Positions 32,400 through 44,699 of a stretch of DNA of 64,000 nucleotides are shown in pieces. The translations under genes and the position numbers were made by a program. How positions within the stretch are numbered: position 1 is the stretch's first letter; the number at the start of each line of letters is the position of its first letter. The notes below the pieces were generated by a model that was not told where the DNA came from, did not search any database, and was given only the letters and a program-made list of their open reading frames with translations. The stretch lies in the NCBI GenBank assembly GCA_013339895.1, contig JABACO010000005.1:9134898-9198897 (forward strand). Direction: 5' to 3'. Source of the stretch: Ephydatia muelleri (taxonomy: Eukaryota > Porifera > Demospongiae > Spongillida > Spongillidae).

Positions 32400-33350
32400 T
32401 ACAACGCTGCTCTAAGTCCGCTGTACTCACGTTCCATGAACGTAACGCGCAAGTTATTGCCAGAAATTTCGGACTTCGACCAATAACTCTGGCTAGCAAT
32501 ATAATAAAAAGATTGTACTTTCACCCGCGCAACTGACTGATTTAGTGAAAAGATAAAAATTAAAGTTAGTTTTACGATAACACATTTTATTTATTATTTT
32601 TTAAAGTGCATGAGTAGTTTTATCGGCAGCTAGCCACATTCATTCAATCAGTAACTAACTGCATGAACTATAACACGGTCCTTACTGCATGATCTTCAAC
32701 AAGCAGCCGCAGCCCGACTTTTAGCGACACGCAAAGATCAGGCTGCGCCCAACTACATCAAAGATAGAGGTTGGGCTATACCTATCTTCATCATATTCGG
32801 ACTCACTGCATGCATCAATGTGCATTAATATCGCGTAGTCTTGACCTCGCAAAAATTAGCATCGTCCCAGGGCATTATTTGTATATTAAAGTTACTGGTT
32901 TCTCGCCCACGTAACTTTAATATAAAATATAGCTACATGTATGCAATAAATAAATTTCAGGCGTCTGGTCCCCAGACTGCGCAGCATAGTGCCTAGTGAG
33001 CGAATGTAACAACGAAGTCATTCCATTGCACTCGTTATACTCCTCAGTCTATAAACCTTCAATTAAGAGATGGAAGCTTCAGAAAAACAAATAGCCTTGC
33101 AATTACGTGCTTCTTTTTCAATCCTTTGATCTACATTACGATGTTAAGGCATCTGAATTTCCCAGCTATCCGTAATTATATATACTAGGACTTCAAACTG
33201 GAAGGATTTGTAGTTCAAGTGATACAATATAACTCTGTATTGGGTGATATCAGAACATATCCAGAAATTCCAATACATCGAGAGGACATCTATGCATTTT
33301 AAGTCAAAAATATTTTCCGATTGCATCACTGGACAGACTTTTTTATTCTT
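32400..33350. other. Intergenic, no gene seen
   Basis: AT-rich DNA with short irrelevant frames. Confidence 0.5.
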
Positions 33351-33614
33351 TCAGCAACAGTTCGCAGAAAGGTTGAATTGTCTTTGATATGAGCTCAGGT
33401 TGCGTTGTGTAAACTTAACACAGGTGCAGACTTTACAGTTGTGGCTAGATAAGAACTCCATCTGCAGTTTAGGTATACAGCAAATACAAAGGTAAGACGG
33501 TTGCTCCTTCGTGGCAGGAATGGCGCAATTTTCGCCATTCTTGCGTGGATATTTACACATACATGCATGTTTTTCAACATCAGTTTTGACTTTGTGCACA
33601 GATGGAACGCTCAC
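33351..33614 (-). other. Dispersed cysteine-rich reading frame, copy 2
   Basis: The best-preserved copy of the frame also found at 7,573-7,842: VPSVHKVKTDVEKHACMCKY, then AIPATKEQPSYLCICC and HNCKVCTCVKF. A third, decayed copy is at about 34,100-34,310. Cysteine-rich with no obvious signal peptide. Family unknown to me. Confidence 0.35.
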
Positions 33615-34099
33615 TTGGCAGAATTAACAGCACAGGGCACTTGGCTGGATTTGCACTAATCATCACAACCAACCATCTTACAGTTTTCAGGCTCTCAAAT
33701 GAAAAGTTTAGCGTATCATTATCTGTAAGGTCTGCACTCGCGGTGAAGTTTACGTAACACTACAACCACTGCTCTACCAGCAGCCTCAAGGTCGGTCTCA
33801 AACAGCCTCTTCCCCTACTAGGCTTAGTTCTTTCCCCAAGGTGTCTTCTCAATAGCCTCTCTCCTCTCCTAACCACAGGACCTCCAACAGTCAAACGCAA
33901 ATGCACATCATTTGTGAACACTCCATGCATATCGAGCATACTCTTAAATCTATAAAGCCTCATGCAGACGGTACTCTCCGTCAGACCTTCAAACAATGAT
34001 CCCATGCTCCCCAGGTCCAGTCTCGTCAGAGTTCAATGGTTTTTATTATTATTATTTTTAGAAAAATGATCCACTTCGTCTTCTGAGGCAACCCACGAG

Positions 34100-34310
34100 A
34101 ATGTTTCTGAATTGCAGTGGCAAGTGTAGCATTATCTAAACTTACCACTGGTGCAGACCTTATAGTTGTAGCTAGTTAAGAACTCCACCTGAACACAACA
34201 GCAAATAAAAAGATGAGACAGTCACTCCATAACAGAAAATTCTTGGCGATGTGCATGTACACATGTTTTAAACACCAGTTTTGACTGTGTGCATAGATGG
34301 AGCGCTTAAT
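34100..34310 (-). pseudogene. Dispersed cysteine-rich frame, copy 3 (decayed)
   Basis: DNA similar to copies 1 and 2 (GAATTGCAGTGGCAAGTGTAG, GTGCAGACCTTATAGTTG, GACTGTGTGCATAGATGG) with stops and a loss in the middle. Confidence 0.4.
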
Positions 34311-34685
34311 TGACAGCGCACCCGGCTGGATAAGCGTCTCGACACGCAAATTAATCACAAGAAGCAACTCAACGCATTTTTCAGGCTCTCAAGCGATATG
34401 TTTATCATAAAGTTGAGCTTTTTTGCCTTTGGAAAACATGTATATAGGGAGATGTGCCAGACTCGACTGAGTTATATCCTTATCTAACAGAAATCGTAAG
34501 GTGTAAAGTTTATGTGGTACAAAACCACCAATCGTTTGACCCTTGGTGTAATCTGGAGGTCTACCTGGATGCACGAATTTTCCGCTTCCCATACCATGGT
34601 CTGCTCTCAAAAAGCAGCCTTCTTTTCTGAACAGCCTCTCCTCTCTTACACCACAACACCCCCATATCTCACATGTAGCACACTT

Positions 34686-34723
34686 TGTGTGTGTATGTGT
34701 GTGTATGTTTGTGTGTGTGTGTA

Positions 34724-34770
<47 letters not shown>
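34686..34770. repeat. GT microsatellite
   Basis: Interrupted (GT)n. Confidence 0.95.
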
Positions 34771-34775
<5 letters not shown>

Positions 34776-34779
34776 ATGG

Positions 34780-36140
34780 AGAGGTTGCTGCCTCAATTTC
34801 AAGCTTTGCTAATCGGTGCATGGTGCTCTGTATATACATATACATTTGCAAATGTACAAATGTACCTATAAAGATAGTTTGGGTATGCTGTATACATCCA
34901 GCCAAGCTCCCAAAACTTTGGGTAGTATGCATGTACAAGGCTTCTTATAGGCATACATGCATAAACGCAAGCGTATCGATACACACACATAGTGTAATAC
35001 GTACGACCTTGTTTATGAAAAAAAGTGACTTGAGGTGTTAGTTATGAAATTATAATAGAGCTGTTATTGTTATCTACATGTATATCTGCGCCCAATTATG
35101 CAATTAACGTTAACGTGATGCTTATTAATTTTTCCAAATGGGGCCGGGGAACAAGCGAGGGTGTTACAAGAATAGCGCCATATATGGCATCTCCGCCATT
35201 TTTAATAGTAGCACCAATGACCATTATAATATAAATACTCCTGGAACCGACAGGTTTAAGGTAAAAATGTTTTTTCACCACAGTAAAACACACTGGTGTA
35301 TAGCGGACCAGAATCTGTTGCCGCAAGTGAAAAATCCATCACGAGTCAAGATTTATAGCTGGTGGAATACTGTAATTAGGTAAGAAAAACTGCATTTTAT
35401 GTACTTGTCTACGGAAAGCACTTTTTTGCCTCCAGGAAACAAAACTTTCAATATAAAGAGGGTATTTTCTTTTTAGAAACTAAGACAGAGCTACAAGATT
35501 CCGTTGCCGCAAGTGAAGTATCATCTTGGAATTGTTAGTAATTATCAAATACAGGTTTTTGCTGTACATTATTAATAGCCCGTACTCTTGAATATTAGAT
35601 CACAGATAATTCACACACAAAAAAAATAATTTATGTCTTTCTAATATGCACAACAGAAATCATGTGATGGAATCTCAAAAAAACTGTAACTTTTACAACT
35701 TTGGTGACCGCTCATTTCTCCATATGAAGAATAGTTTGACATGGGCATTGTCAACTATGTATGGGGATTACATGGGTTGTCATACCTCATGGTTTCCTGA
35801 TTAAAAGGCGAATCTTTCTCATCCGGAATAGAATCAGCCCCTGAGGGTAGGTGGTTGAACTGATTTGCATAGTTAGCGAATGTCGATTCTATTTGATGTT
35901 CAGCGAATCAAGTCCCCATAGACATTTATGGGAATTGTACGGGTTTTAACACCTCCCGGTTCCTGATTAAGATGTCTCAAATTTCTTGGAGAATTGACAA
36001 AAACAATAGCCGGTAACATCGTGAAACGATAGTTTTGCAGTTTAATGAGACAATGGGTGTGCCTTATTTCTATAGGTGTTCATGCACATGCACGGCTGAT
36101 CAATATATGGCGTACCATAAGGCGCGGTGAAATATAGGTT
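34780..36140. other. Intergenic, no gene seen
   Basis: No supported coding sequence. A TTGCCGCAAGTGAA string occurs twice (about 35,318 and 35,502). Confidence 0.5.
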
Positions 36141-36167
36141 TGCATGCACTAAGGCTATATAACTATG

Positions 36168-36298
36168 ATGTGCGTGTGTGTGCGTTTGTGTGCGTGTGTG
36201 TGCGTGTGTGTGCGTGTGTGTGCGTGTGTGTGCGCGCGTGTGTGTGTGTGTATATGTATGCGTGTGTGCGCGCGCGCGTGTGTGTGCGCGCGTGTGTA
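36168..36298. repeat. GT/GC microsatellite
   Basis: Alternating purine-pyrimidine (GTGTGC)n with GCGCGC blocks, a candidate Z-DNA former. Confidence 0.9.
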
Positions 36299-36360
36299 GG
36301 GCGCAGCAGTTCCAAATCAATACATCATTATACCCTGCATGCCATATTAAACATGCAAAG

Positions 36361-36362
<2 letters not shown>

Positions 36363-36393
<31 letters not shown>

Positions 36394-36532
36394 TGGGGGG
36401 ATATCTCGATATCGGGGGGTATGACCCGGTATCTCGATCCGAAGTTGCAAACAAACCAAATGGACAAGGTTTCAGGCATGAAACGTTTTCCACGCCAGAA
36501 TTCAAGGTTAGGCCCCCCCCCCCCCCCCCCCC
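36363..36532. repeat. Poly-G and poly-C tracts facing each other
   Basis: A G run of about 30 (36,363-36,392) and a C run of about 20 (36,513-36,532) are 120 bases apart and mutually complementary. Confidence 0.9.
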
Positions 36533-37112
36533 CAGCTTATTAGCTTATTACAACTTAGAATTCTTATATTTGCAAGTTACATGTATCCCTTGTGTGTTGT
36601 CATGGCTTCCTTTGTGCATGTATTGCATGTCGTGGGGTTTATAATATTTAAAAAAAATAAAAAAGAAGAGTGATAAGGAAGTTCGTAATATTATAAGGTT
36701 TATATCAATCTATGAAACAGAGCTCCACTCTGCAATCTTTCTTTGCTCCAGCAAAATGGCGCTTAACCCTGTTGAATTATCGTCTAATTGCATGACGCGT
36801 TAAGCCGTCCTCTGTTAAGTAGCCGTCATTATACGAGATCACTCCAGCAATAGAACGCGCCCTACCATTCTTAACATCAAGTGTCATGAATATTGTGTAC
36901 TTAGCCAGATCACTCCACCAGTCTGGGGACTGGACATTTACCAGCTCCTGGTTCCAGACTCGTTTTTAATTGTAATAAAGGGCGTGTCGGGGTGTAGACA
37001 ACATGTTCAGGGGACTGCCTTCTGGTGCAGTGTTTTTACACTGTCTGTCGTCGTGGGCCAGGGCCCGGAAGCCGGATGCGATGCATCTCTTTCAACGACT
37101 TGCAAGTAGGGG

Positions 37113-37867
37113 TTGATAGCCAGTAACTTGGGTGACGACCGCGCCCAGTATAGTGCTGCAAACTTCCCCGGCTGGATTTTCGTTTCGCGATGTGTGCTGT
37201 CGAGCTCGGGCGTGCGCGATCGGGTACCGCTTCGTCTTTTGGTGGTTTACTACTCGCTCAACGGAAGCTCTCCACTGTACGGACAGTTCGAGTTCGAGTG
37301 CGTCAACTCGACGTGGTCAGCCACCTCCCCCGTCTTGAGCACGGCTTCCCAGGGGAGAGTCATTCTGGCTGCGGACGCCCCCCGCTATCACTGCCACTGT
37401 CAAAACGGACTGTGCCTTGTGCGTGAATTACCCCAATGGTCAAGTTGTAGACTCGGTGCATCATTGCTATGGTGAGTGTATAAACACACTGAGATCTATG
37501 CGCGCACATGTATAGTGATATGCGCAAACACATGCAATTCTTTTGTAACAAATAGCGTGCACTGGATGTCTGCAGTCGCTTTGCTTCTGTTGAAGGGTCA
37601 AAGCCCATTGACCGCTGTGACTACCTGCTGTAATGGGTACTTGCAAAAATGGAACCTGCTGTTAGTCAGTGTCCTTCGTCCTATTCGCTCGATGGAAACT
37701 GGATTTGCGGTAAGATTAAAGCGATTGTAACGTTTTTAAATTATAGGTAAGAACATTTGAGTTACATTAGATGCATTAAAAGAGAAACGATGGTGCAACA
37801 AGGCAATCTCTCTCCTCCATCCCCCCATCTCTCTCTCTGCTCCCCCTCTCTCTCTATCTCTTCTCTC

Positions 37868-37898
<31 letters not shown>

Positions 37899-39032
37899 TA
37901 TCTCTCTCTCTCCTCTCTCTCTATCTATCTCTCTCTCTCCTCTCTCTTCTCTCTCGCTCTTCTCTCTCTCTCTCTCTCTCTCGGCCTCTCACTATATTGC
38001 AAGTGGTCATTAATCATATTGAATTCAGCCATTCAACTGCAATGTATGCAAGCAAACTATTGCTCTTAATCTGCATTGTTTAATTTTCCAAGTGCAAAAT
38101 ATTTAGACTTTGTTTTGTAATGCCAACTTACAGGGATTGGGTTCTTAAGAGGCCTTGTGAGAAGTCAAAGTTTTGAGTTTGGTATAGACCTTTTTCATCA
38201 CGTAATAATTTCTGTAATAATTTCTGTGCCAGCATGGCGAATCGTGTATTATTTACATTGTGTGGTAATGACGTATGGTAGATTACGGAGTGGTCACATG
38301 ATACATGTAAAGGTCTATATGTGCATATGAAGTAAAAGGTCCTATGTGTTGTAGAAATATCAATATACATGGGGAAGGAGATACGTGGAGACGAACTATT
38401 TTAACTCCTGTTGTACTCGTTCTACAAAGCCCTCGCCTTCATATTGCCTTACATAAATATAATTCCGAATGTTTCTTTGCATGCATTTACGTTGGTGACG
38501 AGCTGATCGCACAGCAGCCAAGATTGTTATAATTAGGAGGCATTAATAGTTGCAATTGAGAATTACGCTTCAACGAAGCGGTTTGTAGCTTTTACATCAC
38601 GCGGGCATGCAATTATATTTGTAGATTACAGAATGTTGCACCCGATTCAATGCATTGCGTGAAGAGTCTCAATTGAAATGTTACGTCACATTTGTGTGCA
38701 AACTATATGCAAGCATGGAGTATTTGCCCGAATCTTTTGAATGCATGGGCCTTCTTAATTTTGTCAATGTATGTGTGTCATTATGTTTTGCTTTAAATTT
38801 TGTGAATATATTATTCATCGTCTGGGTCTCTTTGGTAACAGAATACAACATTTTTAACAGTGAATATGGCTTCTTGGTGGCAGTCGGGATAGCGCTTGGA
38901 GTAGGACTTCTCGTCGGCCTGAGTTGTTGTTATTCTTCACGTGCGTGTGTTCCAGGATGAAGACCGTGCACAAAAAAAGCAAGATGCTCACAAGAGATCG
39001 CCGACATTCAGTGATGACAAGACGCTCAGTGA
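37113..39032 (+). pseudogene. Possible broken receptor-like gene (Cys-rich exons, membrane helix, tail)
   Basis: Weak but consistent pieces. Near 37,270-37,470: PLYGQFEFECVNSTWSATSP, then after a frame change at a run of Cs near 37,380, KTDCALCVNYPNGQVVDSVH and HCY before GTGAGT. Near 37,556-37,710: CKNGTC and QCPSSYSLDGNWIC, EGF-like but in shifted frames, before GTAAGA. Near 38,860-38,940: a membrane helix, FLVAVGIALGVGLLVGLSCC. Then DEDRAQKKQDAHKRSPTF and SDDKTLSDLM with a stop at 39,030, a plausible cytoplasmic tail, again one base out of frame. It resembles sponge cysteine-rich/EGF single-pass receptors without a kinase. Repeated frame breaks suggest a pseudogene or base errors at homopolymers. 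Confidence 0.3.
37808..37982. repeat. CT microsatellite
   Basis: Imperfect (CT)n with CTAT interruptions, lying between parts of the possible receptor-like gene. Confidence 0.95.
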
Positions 39033-39039
39033 CCTGATG

Positions 39040-39980
39040 TAAATCAGGATTTATATGTGCGCTCATGCCAATGCACACATTTTACAGTATGTCATCCATT
39101 ATAGCTTCTATACCGTGCATCATAGGTGTGTGTTTACATTTTCTTTTGTTCTCTACTTGGTACTATAATGTTTGGGCAGTAATCATGGAGAATAAGGATG
39201 AGAAAAAAAGTGAGTAGAAAATAAGGGGAAAAACGTAAGACTCGTAGATCAGTTGCAGAACATGAACATGTAGCGTAGTATTTAATATGCATGGGTCCCG
39301 ATACGCAACTATGACCCATAATACACGCAGAGTATTTACAACACATCGAGTCAATAGTGAACGGCAATGTAACAGAGATATTATCTCTGATATAACCTTG
39401 CACATTTGGTCTGGGAACGAGCAGTGACGTCGAAGCACTCATCACGTATCTGGTCTCAGGCTTTTAACGTGTTCAGATCCAGTCGCAAGTAAAACCCCAC
39501 TATTATACTTGAAACATGTAAGTAACTAATACTAAAACAGCTACATCGTTATAGTCGTCCTTGCCCTTGTCTGCCTCATCTTTGGTTGGGGTATCCATAG
39601 AATTTGCGGGAGTAGTTTGAATTGCGGGAATTTGTGGGAGAGGGTTGTGAATGTGATGCTGTGCCACTGCAGGACTGAGCGAGTATATAGGATTGTTTTA
39701 TTATTATTTATTATTTTAGAATCACCACTGGTTGAGAAACACGAGTCATACCTTTGTACTGCCCCAAACTGTTTGAGTTGCAATGAAACTAAGCTTCATA
39801 TATACATTCAAATGAAATGCACACGGGTGAGACACTGACGATCGCGACGTACATGTACACACACCACACACGCGCGTGCATCAAACATACATGTATACCA
39901 TGTAAATCATTTTCCATAATAGGTACATGTACCTGTGAGTGGCATGCAAGGGGTCACAATTGTAGAGTAAACATATTACA
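39040..39980. other. No gene seen
   Basis: No supported coding sequence. Confidence 0.5.
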
Positions 39981-39999
39981 ATGCACAAATTGCTAATAG

Positions 40000-40170
40000 G
40001 TGTGGGGTGCGTGGTGTGCGTGTGTGTGGGGGGTGTGGTGTGTGGTGTGGGGTGTGTGTGTGTGTTGTGTGTGTGTGTGGTGTGTGTGTGTGTGTGTGTG
40101 TGTGGGTGTGTGTGTGTTGTGTGTGTGGGTGTGTGTGTGTGTGTGTGTGTGGTGTGTGTGTGTGTGTGTG

Positions 40171-40200
<30 letters not shown>
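40000..40200. repeat. GT/GGTGTG microsatellite
   Basis: About 200 bases of (GT)n with GG interruptions, 300 bases before the assembly gap. Confidence 0.95.
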
Positions 40201-40201
<1 letters not shown>

Positions 40202-40500
40202 GGGTGTCCCTATGATACTTCAAGGCTGTTGGTGACATCATTTTCTATCAGTTTCAAGGCCCGGTGCGGATATTAAGTCAAAAAGCACATGACCCATAAC
40301 ACCTAGTGACATGTAGGGTGTTTGAGGGAAGCCATTTACTTAGGACATATGATAACAATTACCCTATTCCAAAGCAGACACCATCATTGAATTAAAACCA
40401 GTGGACTTCATATTTAAGCTAGCGGCAAATTTTGTATTAAGTTATTTAACATCAGCAGGTGTGTGGCATACCTATGTTCCAGTACCTGCATGCACACATC

Positions 40501-41500
40501 NNNNNNNNNNNNNNNNNNNNNNNNNNNNNNNNNNNNNNNNNNNNNNNNNNNNNNNNNNNNNNNNNNNNNNNNNNNNNNNNNNNNNNNNNNNNNNNNNNNN
40601 NNNNNNNNNNNNNNNNNNNNNNNNNNNNNNNNNNNNNNNNNNNNNNNNNNNNNNNNNNNNNNNNNNNNNNNNNNNNNNNNNNNNNNNNNNNNNNNNNNNN
40701 NNNNNNNNNNNNNNNNNNNNNNNNNNNNNNNNNNNNNNNNNNNNNNNNNNNNNNNNNNNNNNNNNNNNNNNNNNNNNNNNNNNNNNNNNNNNNNNNNNNN
40801 NNNNNNNNNNNNNNNNNNNNNNNNNNNNNNNNNNNNNNNNNNNNNNNNNNNNNNNNNNNNNNNNNNNNNNNNNNNNNNNNNNNNNNNNNNNNNNNNNNNN
40901 NNNNNNNNNNNNNNNNNNNNNNNNNNNNNNNNNNNNNNNNNNNNNNNNNNNNNNNNNNNNNNNNNNNNNNNNNNNNNNNNNNNNNNNNNNNNNNNNNNNN
41001 NNNNNNNNNNNNNNNNNNNNNNNNNNNNNNNNNNNNNNNNNNNNNNNNNNNNNNNNNNNNNNNNNNNNNNNNNNNNNNNNNNNNNNNNNNNNNNNNNNNN
41101 NNNNNNNNNNNNNNNNNNNNNNNNNNNNNNNNNNNNNNNNNNNNNNNNNNNNNNNNNNNNNNNNNNNNNNNNNNNNNNNNNNNNNNNNNNNNNNNNNNNN
41201 NNNNNNNNNNNNNNNNNNNNNNNNNNNNNNNNNNNNNNNNNNNNNNNNNNNNNNNNNNNNNNNNNNNNNNNNNNNNNNNNNNNNNNNNNNNNNNNNNNNN
41301 NNNNNNNNNNNNNNNNNNNNNNNNNNNNNNNNNNNNNNNNNNNNNNNNNNNNNNNNNNNNNNNNNNNNNNNNNNNNNNNNNNNNNNNNNNNNNNNNNNNN
41401 NNNNNNNNNNNNNNNNNNNNNNNNNNNNNNNNNNNNNNNNNNNNNNNNNNNNNNNNNNNNNNNNNNNNNNNNNNNNNNNNNNNNNNNNNNNNNNNNNNNN
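40501..41500. other. Assembly gap of exactly 1,000 N
   Basis: A round-number N run marks a scaffold join of unknown true size. Order and distance of the two sides rest on scaffolding only. Confidence 1.
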
Positions 41501-41631
41501 TAGGATGTACTTAGGACGCGACGTGATAAAACCTTTATAATTATATAGCGCCTTCCAGAGTTCGATTTGAAATCAGGCAATGAGAGCGAAACAGAAACAT
41601 AACACAGCAATGTTCTTGCTGCACGCAGGTA

Positions 41632-41668
41632 CTTCCTGCCATCGTGCATGGGAACGATGGCAGGAAGA
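41632..41668. repeat. Short hairpin
   Basis: CTTCCTGCCATCGT, 8-base loop, ACGATGGCAGGAAG: a 14-base perfect stem in otherwise featureless DNA. Purpose unknown. Confidence 0.6.
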
Positions 41669-42465
41669 GAACTGCATGAATAGTAGGGCGCCTTTGCATC
41701 AAAAAGTGCCCTCGCAAAAGGACTCCCCCAAAATCCATCTGCTGCAACATCGAGACGTGCTGTTGCTGGCGGAAACTCTAACCAGAGTCTTCTCGTACCA
41801 GATCGACTGACGTAACAGTATGGCTTGCATATATCGGACTAGATGGGTTTCGGGTTCTCAAAACGCGTCCTAACGAGAAACGGACGAGCAATTCACGGAA
41901 GATGTCCAGACAGAGCACCCAAACATATCACGTTGAAACGACCCGCGCCGATTATTAAATCTAGCAGATTGATGATTCGTATGGGGATGCCATAGTGCCA
42001 TCTGACAGAAGGCCAATAATTGTGTTCTCTGTCCCATCGTCACATTATATATTCAAGAGGGACACCCAAACTATATGGTAATGTAAAAGAGGGCATTTGG
42101 TTGCATATTGTGCCTGTGTGTACTTGTGTGTGTCAGTGTGCATGGTGCATACATGTGCATGTGTGTGCGTAGTGCGTGATAAACAATGCATCAAATATCA
42201 CATTGCCCACATAAGTATCATGGATTAAAATAAGATCAGACTTGAGGAGGGACCATGCTACCAACAAGACGGGCACAAGTGAGTAATGTAGGAGTTAGAT
42301 AAGAAAGGGGGGGAAGAGAAGGGGGATGGGGTGGGAATGGAAGAGATTGGAAGGGACTATATTGGTAGAGTAAGTGACGAGGGGAGAGTTAGTTATAGAG
42401 AGGAGATATAGCTGACCACTGAAGGATTGTCAAAGGGGGAAAAAGCAAGTTTAGTGGTATGAAGA
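41669..42465. other. No gene seen
   Basis: No supported coding sequence. Confidence 0.5.
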
Positions 42466-42469
42466 TCAC

Positions 42470-42700
42470 CTTTTGAGAGAGTTGGGGTGCATGGACCTGC
42501 ATTCCTATGGCAGTGGAAACTTTATGGGGAATTGCAACAAGAGGCCCAGGACTCCTTCTCAAGACTGGTGTCAGTCCCACCTTGCCATTAGCCTTTCCCT
42601 CCCCAAGGCATCAAACACAGCTGACATATACAACAGGCTGCATGAACGCGACACTGGTTGGGGTAATCTCCAGAGCCCTCTTGGTTAGGAAGGCCCAGCC
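42470..42700 (+). pseudogene. C-terminal tail of the endonuclease non-LTR element
   Basis: LGCMDLHSYGSG, then HLAISLSLPKASNTADIYNRL, then in another frame NATLVGVISRALLVRK. This is the order LGWxCxPL..YG / SRLA..L..PK..LYGRL / LVRANxRAIL seen at 42.8-44.3 kb. Frameshifted and 5'-truncated. It faces the neighbouring minus-strand element tail to tail. Confidence 0.5.
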
Positions 42701-42759
42701 TTTCATGACTTTGACTGTGTGTATTTCTTTATTATAATAATCTTCACTTTATTATGCTA

Positions 42760-44292
42760 TTTTTTTTTTTTAATTATAAATGTCATGCTATATTCAGAAC
42801 TCATATACATATACAACATTATTAATACATATATTATAAACACATTACACACTATCAAACATATAGTCTAGATAGAATGGCCCTGGAATTGGCTCTGATC
42901 AGGGTCAAGTTTAATCTGCCATAAATCAGATTAGTTGTTAAGGACTTGGGCTGCCCCAGTTGGGTGGCTAATCTTCCTGCAAGTCTGGAGAGACAACGTT
43001 GAGCTTCTGGTCCCCAACTTCCATAGGACTCTACAACCAAAGGGATGCACACCCACCCTAGCTCTTCACATTTTGCATCGTTACTGTGGTGCTTCCTCTG
43101 TTCTGCCTGCATTGCTGCTGAATTTGGTGTCACACACGCTACTTGTAGGGTATTTGAATTAAGCGGGGATGTGACACAAAGATCAATTGCAGCAGGCTTG
43201 CCCAACTCCCAATTAGGGATGAGGACATCGACAGGACGCGTTTGTCGTGCTTCATGACCCAGACTGCTTCCAGCTTCAAGCTGTGCACCCAAGCATGCAA
43301 GTTGGCAGAACTCAAAAGGGTGTCTCGTACTCTGTGTGGCGGGAAACCACATCAGGGGCCATTTTTACATGACAGAGCATGGTGACCAAATTGATCCAAA
43401 GAATGGGACATGCATTGGGGACAAAGCTGACCTTGACTGATAGGAAGGCCTAACCACCATTTAATGGCAACTTGAAACTCAGAGGGATCAAGATGAAGGT
43501 TGAGCCTTGGAGAGGGTGTGACAGAAAGCCAAGCTGATGAGTGAGGTGAGGAAATTGAAAGTAAACGAGCCCTATCCGGCAGTGAAGCATTAGCAAATAG
43601 CTTGGTAAATTGCTGGTCCTCCAACTTAGCAGATAACAGTTTTTGAGTTAGGTTAGAAGTAGTAATGGATGTAATGGTGAGCTCATCCGTAGTAGGTACA
43701 GATGCATTGAACAGGTCAATAGCATGCAGAAGATGTTTGCTTTGTGGAGAGCTACAGTCAGATGCAACTGCAGAAGCTATGTAAGCAGCAGGTGAATGAA
43801 GGGAAAGGCGACAAAGCCCAAGGCCTCCACGACTTAAGCTAAGTTGGGCTTGCTGCCAGGCTGCATCAGATGTGTCGACCATGGTGCACTCGGCAAAACA
43901 GTGGCGTACATCATTATCAAAGAGTGCAAGACCATCAACAATCAATGAGGGTGGAGTTGATCTAGCCAGGTGCACCAGACGACAGAAACTACCGCATAAC
44001 CTCAAAAGGAGCAGTGCCACCTGGGGATCAACAGAGCCAACCTCCTCCAATTGCGTCAGTAGGTGCCGGGCCTCTGCACGCTTCTGGGCAACAAACTTGC
44101 CACAGAAAATAATGTCACCAATGGGGGCTCCAAGTATTTCAAAGTGAGGTGATGTAAACCTTTTCATGTCTGATGGAAAAAGGCGTAGGTCACACGGACT
44201 GTACAATTCGCATTTGTCAATGTTGATGTGAAGGCCTAGTGAGGGACCCAGATCCTGTATGATGGAAAGAGCATGTGCAACTACTTGTGCTA
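42760..44292 (-). mobile_element. 5'-truncated endonuclease-bearing non-LTR retroelement
   Basis: Minus-strand element ending in a short A tail (T run on the plus strand at about 42,760-42,771). From 44,292 it encodes LGLHINIDKCELYSP and HFEILGAPIGD, which match the last part of the reverse transcriptase frame at 62.4-64.0 kb. Then comes the thumb-like region with QAQLSLSRGGLGL; a zinc finger CPQCMSHSLDQFGHHALSC (C-x2-C-x9-H-x4-C); and a nuclease-like domain RPVDVLIPNWELGKPAAIDL with LGWVCIPLVVESYG and LIYGRLNLTL. A CCHC finger followed by a PD-D-type nuclease is the layout of R2-like elements. A frameshift near 43,330 breaks the frame, and everything before the end of the palm is missing. 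Confidence 0.75.
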
Positions 44293-44426
44293 TAAATAGG
44301 AAACTGTCCCATAATTAATAATACAGCAATAGATTAACACATAAGACTGGAACACTATACAGCTAACAGAAAGCATGCAAGTAGCATAAACATGATGTCA
44401 TAGGACATAACTATCTATAGATCTCA

Positions 44427-44657
44427 CTAGTAGTGCCCTTGAGTTACATCTAACATGGGTTGTGTTAAGCTTTCCATAGAGATCCATCGAGATTTTAGAC
44501 CTATAGGATCTGGAAGGCTGAACGAAAGACGTGAGGCTAAACGTGAGAAGGTTTGCCTATCTTCAGAACCATAGCACTCAACAGCTAAGGGAATGCAAGT
44601 CCATCCCAAAGTGTGGCATTTTGGGCCATTTGCGGGGTGCTTTTTTTGCTCAGCCAC
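44427..44657 (-). pseudogene. C-terminal tail of the same retroelement family, diverged
   Basis: AEQKKHPANGPKCHTLGWTC, IPLAVECYG and FSRLASRLSFSLPD match the nuclease-domain region of the neighbouring element, but with clear divergence. A different family member, cut on both sides. Confidence 0.65.
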
Positions 44658-44699
44658 TAGGGCTGCTGTACACTTGCCTTGGATTTTAATTGTAGGCTA

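Noticed and set aside
40401..41649. Long frames spanning the gap
   Set aside because: Made of N bases only.
41580..41810. 76-residue frame after the gap
   Set aside because: Composition and context give no support; it overlaps a hairpin.
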